Made by a program: the position numbers and the translations under genes. Below the pieces are notes generated by a model. That model was not told where the DNA came from, did no database searches, and saw only the letters and a list, made by a program, of their open reading frames with translations. 64,000 nucleotides of DNA from Nemophila menziesii (Eukaryota; Streptophyta; Magnoliopsida; Boraginales; Hydrophyllaceae): the NCBI GenBank assembly GCA_029959085.1, contig JARWIR010000023.1:11111860-11175859 (forward strand). The letters run 5' to 3'. Below are positions 23,214-35,196 of this stretch, piece by piece (position 1 is the first letter of the stretch; each line of letters starts with the position of its first letter).

Positions 23214-23780
23214 TTAAAAATTCAATGATAATAAGTTTTTTGATTTGAAAATACAATATATCAAACTACTCCTATAATTCTGGTGGGTCAAAATTTGAAA
23301 GATAATCTGGCTAATAGTTGTTTTAGGAGGAAGTTGTGGGAATGTTGTTGGTGTGGTCCTCGTCGTTTTTGTTTTTCTAGGAGAATTGTCCCCGGAGGTG
23401 GAACTTGAAGCATGTATAGGGTTAAATTCGGTGAGATTGTTGTTATTGTTTCTTGAATAAAACAAATATTTGATGTTGTAGATATTGTTGTTACTGATAA
23501 GAACCCGATTCCAAAATTCTATCAGCCTTGGTATTTGCTAAAAGCTTTGATTAGGTTGACATGTTATCTGTTTTTCATTATTTTTGGACAAATAATTTTG
23601 ATAAGTTGATAAATCTATTGGTGGAACTCCACCCTCGATTGATGAACCTCTACCGTAGGACTCCGCCTTGGATCTGCGGAGCTCTGGATTAGTGGAGCTC
23701 TACACCGGATCGGTGTGTCTGTGCCATGGATTCGTAAAATCCATCTGGTTGAATCCTTCTCATGCGCTGTCTTTCATATT
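23214..23780 (-). pseudogene. Asn/Ser-rich coding relic, unit 2
   Basis: Longest frame (23,214-23,465) reads MFYSRNNNNNLTEFNPIHAS and then SSTSGDNSPRK, ending in ILTHQNYRSSL. An alternative frame ends in DYLSNFDPPEL followed by a stop, which may be the original C-terminus. Family unrecognised. An internal deletion of about 87 bp sets it apart from unit 4. Confidence 0.35.
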
Positions 23781-25202
23781 CCACCATCAAAAACAAATTT
23801 TTTTAAATAATTAATTAAGACGCTTTAATTATACACATGGTCATTATTTTTGGATTACAAAATGGTAACGGTAAGGGGTAATACTCAATATCAGTTTAGC
23901 CTAACCATACACAATATATCCATATTAGTTGAAATTAATATATATTAAAAAACAAACTAAATAACAATCCTTATCATCTACATAAAGAAAAGAACGGATA
24001 GGATCATCTTAAACACCATATTTTACTCATTTGTATTATTTACATTAATTGTTTCTACTAATATTTTAAAAAAAAATCACCTGCAATTGGTTTTAACTAT
24101 TTCCAAAAAATCAATATTGACAAGTTATTGTTATTTAATAAGGAAACAAATAATTGCCTTTTAAAAAAAAAACCACAAAGGAAATATTTCACTTACCAAA
24201 ACTATAGACAAGTATTAGTTTTTAATATAAAAATATATAAAAAACTTTTGAAAAGGAAATAAATAATTAATTTTTATTTTCATAAAAATGCTTTGTATAT
24301 TATATTAATGGAATTCCACAATTAGTATCAATTATTTATTAATTTTATTTCTCTCTTTTTATTATTATTATTATAATAAAATAGATAAAAAATAGAAAAA
24401 TAGATTTATGTCCATATTACTAAATAAGAGGTATATACAATTAAGGCCCCTTAATCCATACTACTAGAATGATTATATACTATTCCATAACTATATTACA
24501 TATATTTATATAATAAAGAATCTGACACATAATTACTCTATGGGCCATTTATCCTTTTAAAAACTTATTTGTTAAAAATATCAAGTAATACAATTATTTA
24601 TTAAAAACATATCTTGACATAAATAACCTTATATAATCCTTTTAATTACTATATTATTTACTAATCATAGTATTCATCTGCTACACACGTCAAATAAAAT
24701 AATGTAATTTCTTTTTTGCACTTCGATAATTAAATAATTTAAATAAAACAAAGATTTTAATCATGAATTGGGGATACTGTCTACACATTATAACATCCTT
24801 CCTAACAGAAGGAGTTGGATCATTTGACATCTGAAAAATATGAGCATACAACAAAATTAATTACATTTCCTTCGCAAAATAAACTTAAAGCAAGACATAT
24901 GCCCAAGCATTAACGTTACAAAATATATGATTTTAGAGAAAAATATCAATCATGTAAAATAACCATAAGGAACTTATAATTTAATCGATATACACACCAA
25001 ATTTATAAAACTTAATAATTAAATTCGAAATCATACTCCGAAGTTATATATACGTACAAATTTAAATATTATTAAAAAATATAAATTAGCATAGTATCAA
25101 TCTTCTAAGTACAAAAGATTTGATATAATAACTTCTGCAATAATTAAAACAAGTTTATATTTAATTAATTATTGAGTCTATCTAATTTTTTAACTAAATA
25201 GT

Positions 25203-25906
25203 CAGTGGCGTAAGGGTTTTGGGGCAACGCTCTGAAATTCTTTTTGGGATATTTAACTAATTAATCTATAGATTAAATAATATCATATAAAGATTACAAT
25301 TGTACTTTACGAGTTTGTATTTTCTTAAAGTATTCATAATAGTGATATTCTCAATTTGTTACAAATATCTCTCTCAATAAAGTTACACAAAGAATGATTT
25401 AACCATTCCATCACTCATTTGATTTTTCCTTATTTAGTCTTGACAATACTCATAATTGAAAATACCCGCTTATACTTAATGCTAAAGTGAAAAGTAAGTA
25501 AACCAACTAAGAATCAAATTAAACTAAAGAAAAATTTAAAAAAATCAAGTTATTAGTTAAGGAAAATTCACAATTAATGCCTTGCAATTCATTCTTTTGT
25601 TATAAAAAATATTGAATTAATTAGTTAAGGAATAATTTCAGTGATATAAATAAATATATATGTCTAATAGTTAATATTTATTATATTAAAACAAATTATA
25701 CAAAATAACTAATAAGAAAAATTTAACAACATATTGAAAAAGTTATATTAAGCATAAAATAAGTTATTAAGATTAAAATATATAAGTAAAAAATTAAATG
25801 GGTTAAAAACCTACAATAATTAAATGTACTAAATTATAATTTATTAATTTCAAAAATTAGAAGGTGTGTGCAAGCCAACCCTCTTCCTATGTACGTCCAG
25901 TCACTG
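25203..25906. mobile_element. hAT-like non-autonomous element (704 bp), unit 2
   Basis: CAGTGGCG at the left end and a decayed CAGTCACTG right end (CGCCACTG in unit 1). No coding content. Same insertion site as in the other units, so it was inserted before amplification. Confidence 0.58.
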
Positions 25907-26413
25907 AATGAAGAGACTGAGTTTAATTAAGAACATAAATGAAATAGAACGGAATGAGATATTACATAAATTAATATGTTACTCTTACATCAATTGTTTG
26001 AGGAATGTAATCGAATTGTATTATACCTATATTAAATTCATAACTCATCAATTACATAAAAAAGTCAATTAATTGGCCATATAAATGCTATGATGGATAA
26101 ATATAAAGAAATAATAAAAATTAACCATGTTAAAATTAGTGATAAACAACAATTAGATAGCATATGAAAGAAACAAAATACTATGGCAGATAACAATGAA
26201 GAAACCAAAATAATTAAATTTAAAAAAGTTTGGAACTTTACACAAACCTTGATGAAATGAAATAACATTCGATCAAACCACACTTGGTCCGGAGATAGGA
26301 GATCTAAAGAGAGATGGACAGAACATATTGCAGAAATAAGAAGAAGATCATTCAGTGTAGGAAAAAAGTGTTATTTTAAAGAGAGATACATGTTGTAAGT
26401 ATATGGGGCAGTA

Positions 26414-26485
26414 TTAGGGTTTCACAAAAGTAATCTGGGAAAAGAAAAGCCCAATAAAAACTAGTTCAACTACTGCGATAGCCCA
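26414..26485 (-). promoter_or_regulatory. Captured promoter motifs: site II pair plus telo-box
   Basis: On the minus strand two TGGGCT site II elements (26,480-26,485 and 26,448-26,453) precede AAACCCTAA, the telo-box (26,414-26,422). This arrangement is typical of plant housekeeping and ribosomal-protein promoters. Downstream leader-like sequence runs to about 26,290 and ends near AAG|GTTTGTG. The motif is intact in units 2 and 4, mutated in units 3 and 5 (AGAGTTT), and deleted from unit 1. Confidence 0.45.
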
Positions 26486-26769
26486 TTTGAAACACCCAGT
26501 TACTTACCATTTGGCAAAGCAATTAGATCTCAAATTCAAAAACATGTTTGTCTTGGACTAACATTGTTATATGAGACAATTACAATGTAATAACATTTGT
26601 AAAAATCGTGTTTAATACATATAGACTATAACACTCTTATATTGTGTAATCTCGCTAAATTTTTCCCACTAAAATTTGTTAGATCAGGTAGTTTTAACAA
26701 AAAAATTCAAATCAATTTTGTTTGACAAAAAGTTTCTTGGTAAAAAATTATCCAACTAGTGTTCTTGTC

Positions 26770-27650
26770 CAAATTTTATCAACCAAAAATAATTTCTACC
26801 AAAATTTTATATAGTTATTAAGTAGGACAAATTCTACTAAATTTGGAGGTTTATGTTTTTTTTTGGTGGACAAACTCATCAAATTATATTTTAGTTAATT
26901 TTTTATTTTTCACCAAAATATTTTTGAGTTTATACATTTTGGTTTATGTTGTTGTTTGGTAAATCGGATTTCTGTAAATTATGTTTTGGATTTTATGGTG
27001 TTGTTTGGTAGAAAAAAATTCTTACAAAATATTTTTGATTTATGTTGTTTGGTAGAAAAATTACATTTGCGGTTATGTTTCTCTATGGTGGGAAAAACTT
27101 TTACGTGAATAAATTTGAGTATATGTTGTTTGGTTGAAAAATTCACCAAACAACATTTACGTTATTTTTATGGATTAAATTTCGAAAAAAATACATTTGA
27201 GAATATGTTTTTGTTTTATGGAAAAATTCCACCACACGAGTTTAGATTAAGTTGTTGTTTAATGAGACAAATCCCACAAAATATATTTTGATTTATGTTG
27301 TTGTTTGGTTGGACAAATCCTACCAAACTATAGTTGGGTATATATTGTTGATTAGTGAAAAATATACTAAATCATAATTTATTTTATGATACTCTTTGGT
27401 GGAACAAATCTTACAAGTATACATTTGATTATTTGTTGTTTGGTAGCAAGATCCACAAAACTATATTTAGATTTATGTAATTATCTAGTGGTTAGAATAA
27501 ATCTCACCAGATCACATTTGGTTTATGTTATTACTTAATGCAATTCATTTAACAATATATATTCATATTTATTTTAATTAGCGAGACAAATTGTAGAAAT
27601 ATATATTTACGTTTATATTATTTTATAGTGGGATAAATTTTATAAACCTA
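26770..27650. repeat. Palindromic minisatellite, unit 2
   Basis: Same degenerate palindromic units of about 60 bp as in unit 1. A clear example is TTTGGTTGGACAAATCC with TACCAAAC near 27,305-27,335. Confidence 0.7.
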
Positions 27651-28450
27651 CATTTGCAAATATGCATATATAACACATTTAATATCATGTTCATAGTCAT
27701 TAACATTTAACACTTTTCATGTCTCTCATACATCTTTTTTTTTAAATAAAAGTGAAATGACTATGCTTCTATGTTTCCTATTTTAATATTTAACGGAAAG
27801 AATTAATAAGCACTTGTCCCAAAATGTTAAATTTATACTAGAATTCTTTGAACCTAATGAAACGAAAACTATTAAATTACATTGTCTAAGATAAAAAAAT
27901 GTTACAAATAATCATGCGCTCATTATATTAGAATGTTATTTGCCTTAATTTATGTTAATCACTAGAACAACTATAGACAAAATTAATAAATTTTGTTACT
28001 ACAATAATTATAGATATTATATATAAAAACTTGCATCTCATGAAAATGTTTAAAATATCTCACAACTTTAGAATAAAACAATGTTAAACATCCTTGATAT
28101 GTATAAAATTTCTTAAGAAGACGTCATTAGCTCCAAAGTAGGTTCTGGATATGGTTCATCGACACCCAATGCTCCTAGAGATTTTACATCTACTGATTAT
28201 AGAGGATTTAATTGGATTCAGTTTGAATTATGAACATACTAAAGGGAGGTTTGAATGGAATTTAGTAAAATGTTATACTGAGGTTAGACGGGGTGACTCT
28301 CTATGTATTACCTACACATTTGGGGGTTAGAGTATAGTCTTGATTCTACACAATCTCTTCATATATATAACTAAGCTATTTCGATATATTCTCAGAAATA
28401 TTGATTGATGTTTGAATTAACAAATATTGATCGTTGTAAATCTTCATGGG

Positions 28451-28618
28451 ATGGTACCAACTTCTTGGCATGTGAACAAAAGGGTCCCACTTAAGACTGG
28501 TCACATTGCCAGGTTTAATGTGAGTGTTTTAGAAACCGGGAGGCTCTCCATCAACGTTCTTGGAGCTTTTGGTGACCTCGCTAAGAAAAAAACTTTTTGG
28601 GCTCTTTTCCATCTTTGA
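28451..28618 (+). pseudogene. G6PDH N-terminal exon fragment, unit 3
   Basis: Reads [20 protein letters not shown], then [20 protein letters not shown] and [11 protein letters not shown]. With [17 protein letters not shown] it is among the copies closest to the true enzyme; the only motif change in GASGDLA is Ser to Phe. Confidence 0.83.
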
Positions 28619-28746
28619 CACACACACTCAACCACATCAACAACAACACGCTCTTTAAATTAAACAACTTAAACACAAGAATTTTTAGTTAAACATATTT
28701 ATATATAAAAAAACATATTATTGTTTCTTCAAAGTTATAAACTTAC

Positions 28747-29143
28747 CAAGTATCATATTTCCCGTTCTTAAGGTTTCACTAGTTGCAATAATATCATCAA
28801 CTACTGAGGCCTGGTCTATAGGTTGTACAACCCAACATGCATATCTATTTTCTCTTAACCATACTCTAGTACTTTTCTACAATTACCTCTATTGATACAT
28901 AATTAGGATTTTCAGTACTTGGATTGAGTAAGATAAAGTTAGAATCAATTAAATAGGTAATCAATGAATCCACACAAAAACTCACACAAAATGTTATAAT
29001 GTATTGTAAGATGTGATGAATCATTCTAATAAATGAAACAAGAAAATTAAATAAATCTCGCAATTTCCTGGGTGTCCTCATAGGAATATGTTTGTCCCCA
29101 ATAGCTAACGCGATTAGAGGACCAAATATAAAACCTCTTGCCT
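28747..29143 (-). pseudogene. APT exon pair, unit 3
   Basis: ARGFIFGPLIALAIGDKHIP then MRTPRKLR closely follows the APT exon (GPPIALAIGAKFVPMRKPKKLP). The second piece shows EVIVEKY, a stop, LEYG, MHVG, VQPIDQASVVDDIIATSETL across two frame shifts, so the GGT of the PRPP loop is lost. Donor GTAAGT at 28,741-28,746. Confidence 0.85.
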
Positions 29144-29669
29144 TTATAAATGCATTGTTTCATCGAGATCAATCAGTTACATTATTCATTTAGAAATTGG
29201 ATATATATAATCAAAGGAACATACTAATAACCATCATTAAAAGTAGGGGTAAGAGAAGTTTAATACAACAATGAGTCTCTCAGCTTATTTAAAGGTGATA
29301 ACTCAAAATAATTGTAACTAAATTTCAAAATTGCTGAAAAATGTTTCAATTGATAGAAAAATTAAAATAATCAGCCAAATGGATAAAAGTTATAATATAC
29401 TATTAATTTAAAATGTACAAATAAATGAATAGAAGAAAATATCATCGGCCACAAAATTGATTTTTTTTGTCTTTACATCTCGACAAACAAAACTATAGTA
29501 ACCTTAAAAGACACTTGATCAAGTAACAATCCGTGTGGTGAAGAAATTCTTTTAAATCCATGGAAGATTCTAATATAAGTTTAAAAGTAATAAATACAAA
29601 TATATATTTTTTTCTTATTATATGTCTGAATTATTTCTAAGAATCTTAAGTACGAGAATATTCTAGTAT

Positions 29670-29730
29670 TATATATATATATATATGTATATGTATATGT
29701 ATGTATATGTATGTGTGTGTATAAATATAT
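29670..29730. repeat. (AT)n/(GTAT)n microsatellite, unit 3
   Basis: AT run followed by ATGTATATGTATGT and GTGTGTGT variants. The equivalent in unit 5 (50,617-50,675) has a longer AT part. Confidence 0.9.
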
Positions 29731-30264
29731 ATTCAATAATGGTTAGTTATAATTCATAAGTTTATTCAAAATATTATCTAGTTCTAATTATTCATAAAAA
29801 TAATTATTTCTGTTATTTAATGATTAAATAATAAAAAAATCAAAATAGAAATAGGAAATAATTTCTTATCAAAATACTAAATTAGTTAATAGAATTATAT
29901 ATTTAGGAAACATATATTATATGACAATTAGCTGAAAATTATTAATCAATATTTTAAAACTAAGACAATAACTTTAAAAAACTGTATTCAAGTTATTAAC
30001 TCCAACTAATCCTTAATTTTGAATATGTTTAAATTATTGGTTCGAAATAACAAATCGTAATAAATAAAATAATTCTTTACATCTTAATTTAATTATCCTT
30101 TATACTCTTATATTAATAATTTAAGAAATATCATTTATTATTAATATAATTAAGCACCATTAAAAAAGTAATAAGATAATGTTGAAGTTAAGGGGAAAAA
30201 TATGTTTATTATTTTATTAGAGATAATGATCTGAATAACATGAAAAAAATATGTATAATCTAAA

Positions 30265-30998
30265 TCTATATTATATTACAAGGTTTTTTGATAAGTGGTG
30301 GTCATGCTTGATTCTGGCCAAACATAAGTGGTGGCTAGGATCATTTCTGGCCCCACCTATCATTAATATCATTAATTAATTCTTATTTACTTAATAAAAT
30401 ATAAAAAAATTAAAACAAAAACCTTAAATCACTCTTTACATTTAATATAGATTTATAAATATTATATTACAAGGTTTTTTGATAAGTGGTGGCCAGGATT
30501 GATTCTGGCCAAACATAAGTGGTGGCTAGGATCGTTTCTGTCCCACCTATCATTAATACCATTAATTAATTCTTATTTACTTAAAAATATAAAAAAAAAA
30601 TTAAAACAAATCTATATTATATTACAAGGTTTTTTGATAAGTGGTGATCATGGTTGATTCTGGCCAAACATAAGTGGTGGCTAGGAATCGTTTCTGGCTC
30701 CACCTATCATTAATATCATTAATTAATTCTTATTTACTTAATAAAATATAAAAAAAATTAAAACAAAAACCTTAAATCACTCTTTACATTTAATATAGAT
30801 TTATAAATATTATATTACAAGGTTTTTTGATAAGTGGTGGCCAGGATTGATTCTGGCCAAACATAAGTGGTGGCTAGGATCATTTCTGTCCCACCTATCA
30901 TTAATACCATTAATTAATTCTTATTTACTTAAAAAGAAAAATAAAAAATTAAAACAAAAACCTTAAATCACTCTTTACATTTAATATAGATTTATAAT
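30265..30998. repeat. Four tandem copies of the Helitron 5' end
   Basis: Copies begin at about 30,265, 30,459, 30,611 and 30,808 (about 194, 152, 197 and 191 bp). Copies 1 and 3 carry the complete TCTATATTATATTACAAGG terminus. Copies 2 and 4 start from TATTATATTAC and share the variant GGCCAGGATTG. The pattern is a duplicated dimer. All contain GATAAGTGGTG and CATAAGTGGTGGCTAGGA. Confidence 0.88.
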
Positions 30999-31164
30999 AG
31001 GGTGATTAATTCAAAAGGTCCACAACCAATATAACTTTCTTCAACAGGTCCAACCCATTTTTACAATATTTATAGTCCATAATATCCTTAATAATTATTG
31101 ACAGCCCACTTTCTTTCTTAAAAGCTTTTATCAAGTTTTTTTTTTTTAAATGAAACGGTCTACA

Positions 31165-31355
31165 TTATATAAAATAACCCACCATTATCAATCTAAGTCT
31201 TACACTAGAAAAAGATTAAAACTTTTGCACGATGAAGAAGAGGAAGTCATCGAAGCCCATTATTGTGAGCCCGGTTAGCAAAAGTCTCAAGACTCGATTT
31301 CTTCGCCCAATAAGGCGGCGACGAACTCTGCAACAACGTTACACAGAAAATCCGG
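31165..31355 (+). CDS. Captured promoter and first exon of an unknown gene (partial)
   Basis: A TATA box (TTATATAAAA, 31,165-31,174) is followed by ATG at 31,232 and a 41-codon exon. The exon encodes a very basic peptide starting MKKRKSSKPIIVSPVSKSL, with RRRR further on and ending YTENP. It stops at 31,354 before GTAAAG, a plausible phase-0 donor. A possible acceptor lies at about 31,652, followed by 17 codons and a stop. The basic N-terminus looks nuclear or organelle-targeted, but I do not recognise the gene. G+C is higher than in the flanks, which fits a captured fragment. Confidence 0.35.
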
Positions 31356-31808
31356 TAAAGCTTTCTCTAATGGAACCTCTATTTTAGCATAGGGTTACAG
31401 TAAAATTTGGTGGGCTCTCTCTAATGGCCTCTATTTTATAATAGCCTCTATTTTCCCACCTGCACCTCTATTTTTCCTTCTGTTTGTTGGCCAAGTTGTG
31501 ATGGCATTGGAAACTAATGAAAATATGGTATGAAAAGAGACAATCAAAGCAGACATATAAGGTCCGACAACAAAACAATTTTGGCCTTTCTTTGAGGATT
31601 ACTGCAACTATTACAAAATATTAGCTTATGATGTATCTTTCTTGCATAACAGAAGCCGATCCCTTTCATACTGGTCAACAACGTTACCTTGCCACCAATA
31701 TAATCTCAATAAAAATTGCAACCCATTACACAACGACTATGGAATAAAGAAGAAAAAGGCGGCGGAGAAAAACAACAGCCCAGATTTTTCATTGGCGGGC
31801 TCTGTGAA

Positions 31809-31866
31809 TGGTGGGCTGGGGCTTTGTGTTTGGTGGGCTGGGGCTTTGTGTTTGGTGGGCTGGGGT
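31809..31866. repeat. 22-bp G-rich tandem repeat inside the Helitron
   Basis: TGGTGGGCTGGGGCTTTGTG with TT, repeated 2.6 times. The surrounding 85-codon open frame (31,642-31,899) is likely incidental. Confidence 0.75.
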
Positions 31867-31869
31867 TCG

Positions 31870-33620
31870 ATTGTTGATGGCATAGCCAAGCCCGGTTGAA
31901 GATGGCGAAGAATTATCCATAAGTGGCGGCGGTTTCTGGTGCAGGTGAGCGGCTTGATGGAAAGAAATTATATTGGTGGGCTCTCAATTGTAGATAGCTA
32001 TTGTAAATCTTGCTTAGTGTTACAGTAAAAGGATGTTATAAGATTCTTGTAAGTTATTAAAAAGGGTTCAAACTGTTATAAATGGCTATAATCTGAAAAA
32101 TTGTAAAAGAGGTGATGATTAAATCAGTGATTAAATATTTGTTTAGAATTTCAATGGTAAAATTGATTTTTACCTGATACTAGGTTCTTCGATTGTGATG
32201 ATGATGGTGTATATGGTCCTTAGCTGTGATCTTTTTGTGTAGAGGCTTGATAGGAAGGTGAGCATGAATATATTTTCTTTGTTGTTCGAATGCTAAACAA
32301 TAGATGATGTGTTTAGGTTTCATGTTTCATTAGTCAACATTTACTTTTTCTTTTCACTTTTTGTTCTGAAAATTATCAACGTTATTGTTTACTTTATTTT
32401 ATTTATTAATTTATTTTATAAGGTTATATTAGGTATATCATTAATCTAAATCAATATTTTGGACCTTATTTATCCAAACTTTTAGGCTAGACTTCTTAAG
32501 GCATGATTTGTTGAGTTATGGACCTAATTAGCAATTAACTCTTTATAATATTTATACAATAAAGCAGAATATATATAACTTCTCCTATTACTACTAAAAA
32601 AATTATTATTTCTCTCATAATTCTTTTGTTCTTCTCATATATATCTTAAATTTTTTTAATTTTCTCACTTATTATATCTATATAAAAACCAAGCAGTGTA
32701 TTAACCTACACGATTTTTTGAAAAGTCAATGAAGGAAAATATTATTGAAATATATGGTGGAGTTAAAAAATAATAATAATAATAGTAATAATAATAATAA
32801 CCTGAAACACTTAAGAACAATTGGGCAAATCCGGTTTAGACCTTTACAACCAAATTACAACGAACATTTATTTTGTTTGATAATACTTTAATAGCAGAAA
32901 TGAAATATATTTGTAGGATTTAATGTCGATAAATAATATATTTAGAATGTTGGTAGTACGTTTAATACGACAAATAACAGTATACTAACGATTTAATTAG
33001 GATTTATTGTAAAAATAGATCAATAAAAGTTACATTATTAATTATAAAATTTATAAGACTATCCTGAATTTAGTTTTTTCTATTAATATTAAAAAATTCC
33101 CTATTTCTCTCATAAATCTCCAATTTGTCTCATAATTTTTTTAATTTTCATTTTCTTATTTATTTTCAAAATTATCTCTTTACTTTTCTTTTTGTCTTTG
33201 TTATTGTTGATATCTTTAATTTATAAAACATATTTTTCGAAAATCTTAATTTAATGATTTAGAAAAAGTGAGCCAATATATTTTTATAAGAGTATCCATT
33301 TATAAAAAATTGGTAGTCGGTTTTATATATAAAAAAACCTATTTTGTAAAAAGAAAGTCTTCTATATATAATAACCCCTTATAGAATACATATTTAAAAT
33401 TAAGCACAAGTAGTGGGAGAAGGATATAACATAACGCCGTAAATCAATAATTTATTAGTTGTTGGTATTTTATTTCGTATATACGCATTTATTTCTTAAG
33501 GAATAATGCAAAGTATATAATTTCCAACAACTTTTTTTTACAAAAGAAGTTCTAAGACCACCGTGTTAATCATCTAATATTTAAATCAACCTTAAATTTA
33601 ATCTAAGTATTAAACCTTAT
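31870..33620. other. Helitron interior, no gene recognised
   Basis: Moderately AT-rich then strongly AT-rich sequence with a (TAA)n tract at 32,769-32,800. It could be intron or 3' sequence of the captured gene fragment. Nothing codes convincingly. Confidence 0.45.
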
Positions 33621-33624
33621 ACAC

Positions 33625-35160
33625 AACGTTAACCTTGACCTTGACCGTGAACGTGACTTTGACCTTGACCTTGACCTTGACCTTGACGTTAACCTTAAAC
33701 GTAACTTTAACCTTAACATTAACCTTAAAGTAAATCTGAACCTGAACCTTAACCCTCAACCCCATATCCATAACCTTAGACCCTTAGCTATCAACCTTAA
33801 CCTTAACTATCAACCTTAACCTTAACCTTAACCTTGACCTTAACCTTGACCTTAAACTTAACCTTAACCTTAACCTTAAACTTAACCTTAACATAAACCT
33901 TAACCTTAACCTTAACCTTAACCTTAATTTTAACCTTAACCTTAACCTTAACCCGAACCCAAAACCAAACCCAGACCTTAACCTTAACCTTAACTTAACC
34001 TTAACCTTAACCTTAACCTTAACCTTAACCTTAACCTTAACCTTAACCTTAACATTAACCTTAACCTTAACCTTAACCTTAACCTTAACCTTAACCTTAA
34101 CCTTAACCTTAACCTTAACCTTAACCTTAACCTTAACCTTAACCTTAACCTTAACCTTAACCTTAACCTTAACCTTAACCTTAACCTTAACCTTAACCTT
34201 AACCTTAACCTTAACCTTAACCTTAACCTTAACCTTAACCTTAACCTTAACCTTAACCTTAACCTTAACCTTAACCTTAACCTTAACCTTAACCTTAACC
34301 TTAACCTTAACCTTAACCTTAACCTTAACCTTAACATTAACATTATCCTTAAGATTAACATTAAACTTAACATTAACATTAACCTTAAACTTAACCTTAA
34401 CCTTAACCCTAACCTTAACCTTAAACTTAACCCTAACATTAACCCTAACCTTAAACCTTGACCTTGAACATTAAACCTTAAAGCCTTATCTTCATCTTCA
34501 CTTAACGTTAACTTTAACCTTAACCCTTAAACCTAACCTTAACCGTTAAATCTCAAGCCTTAACCTTTACCTTCACCTTCATCTTAACTTTAATCTAAAC
34601 CTTAACCATAACCTTAACCTTGAAGTTAAAACTTAACCTTAACCTTGAATCTTAAACCTTAAACCTTAACCTTAATCTTAACCTTAACCTTAACCTTAAA
34701 TTTAACCCTAACCTTAACATTATCCTTTTAATTTACCTTAACCTTTAAACCTTAACCTTAACTTTAACCCTAACCCTAACCCTAACCTTAACATTATCCT
34801 TTAAATTTACCTTAACCTTAACTTTCACCTTAACTATAACCTTAACCTTAAACTAATGAAGAATCATCGCGCTAATATTCAACCTTAAACCTGGAATTTT
34901 TGTTAAACCTTAAACGTTTGATCTTAAACCTTAACTCTAACTTAACCTTAATCTTAAAATTAAATTTAACCTTAACCTTGACTCAAACTTTAACCTAATT
35001 AACTCTTAACTTTAACCTTAACGTTAACCTTAAAATTAACCTTATCCTTAACGTTGACCTAAACCCTAACCTTAACCTTAACCCTAACCTTAACCTTAAC
35101 ATTAACCTTAAACATAACCTAACCTTCTTATTGATGAGCAAAAAAGAAAAATCTTAACCC
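33625..35160. repeat. (CCTTAA)n hexamer array with degenerate telomere-like flanks
   Basis: The core at about 34,057-34,334 holds about 46 uninterrupted CCTTAA copies (TTAAGG on the other strand). Flanks decay into CCTTGA on the left (33,629-33,690) and into CCCTAA, CATTAA and CTTAAA variants on the right, including three adjacent CCCTAA at 34,766-34,787. The 149-residue Leu-Arg frame on the minus strand is a by-product. It lies entirely inside the Helitron. Confidence 0.95.
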
Positions 35161-35196
35161 TAACTCTAACCTTGACCTTCACCCTTGAAACCTGTG

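Larger units (their letters stand above)
21026..28409. repeat. Composite tandem unit 2 (7.4 kb)
   Basis: Full unit, nearly identical to unit 4. Beyond its listed parts it has gene-free AT-rich spacers at about 22.25-23.2 kb and 23.8-25.2 kb. Relative to unit 4 it lacks about 87 bp in the Asn/Ser-rich relic (junction near 23,585). Confidence 0.88.

Noticed and set aside
33990..34439. 149-residue open frame of alternating Leu-Arg on the minus strand
   Set aside because: Pure translation of the CCTTAA hexamer; no gene signals.
33625..35160. True interstitial telomere or chromosome end
   Set aside because: The dominant unit is TTAAGG, not a known plant telomere, and the array sits inside Helitron borders.
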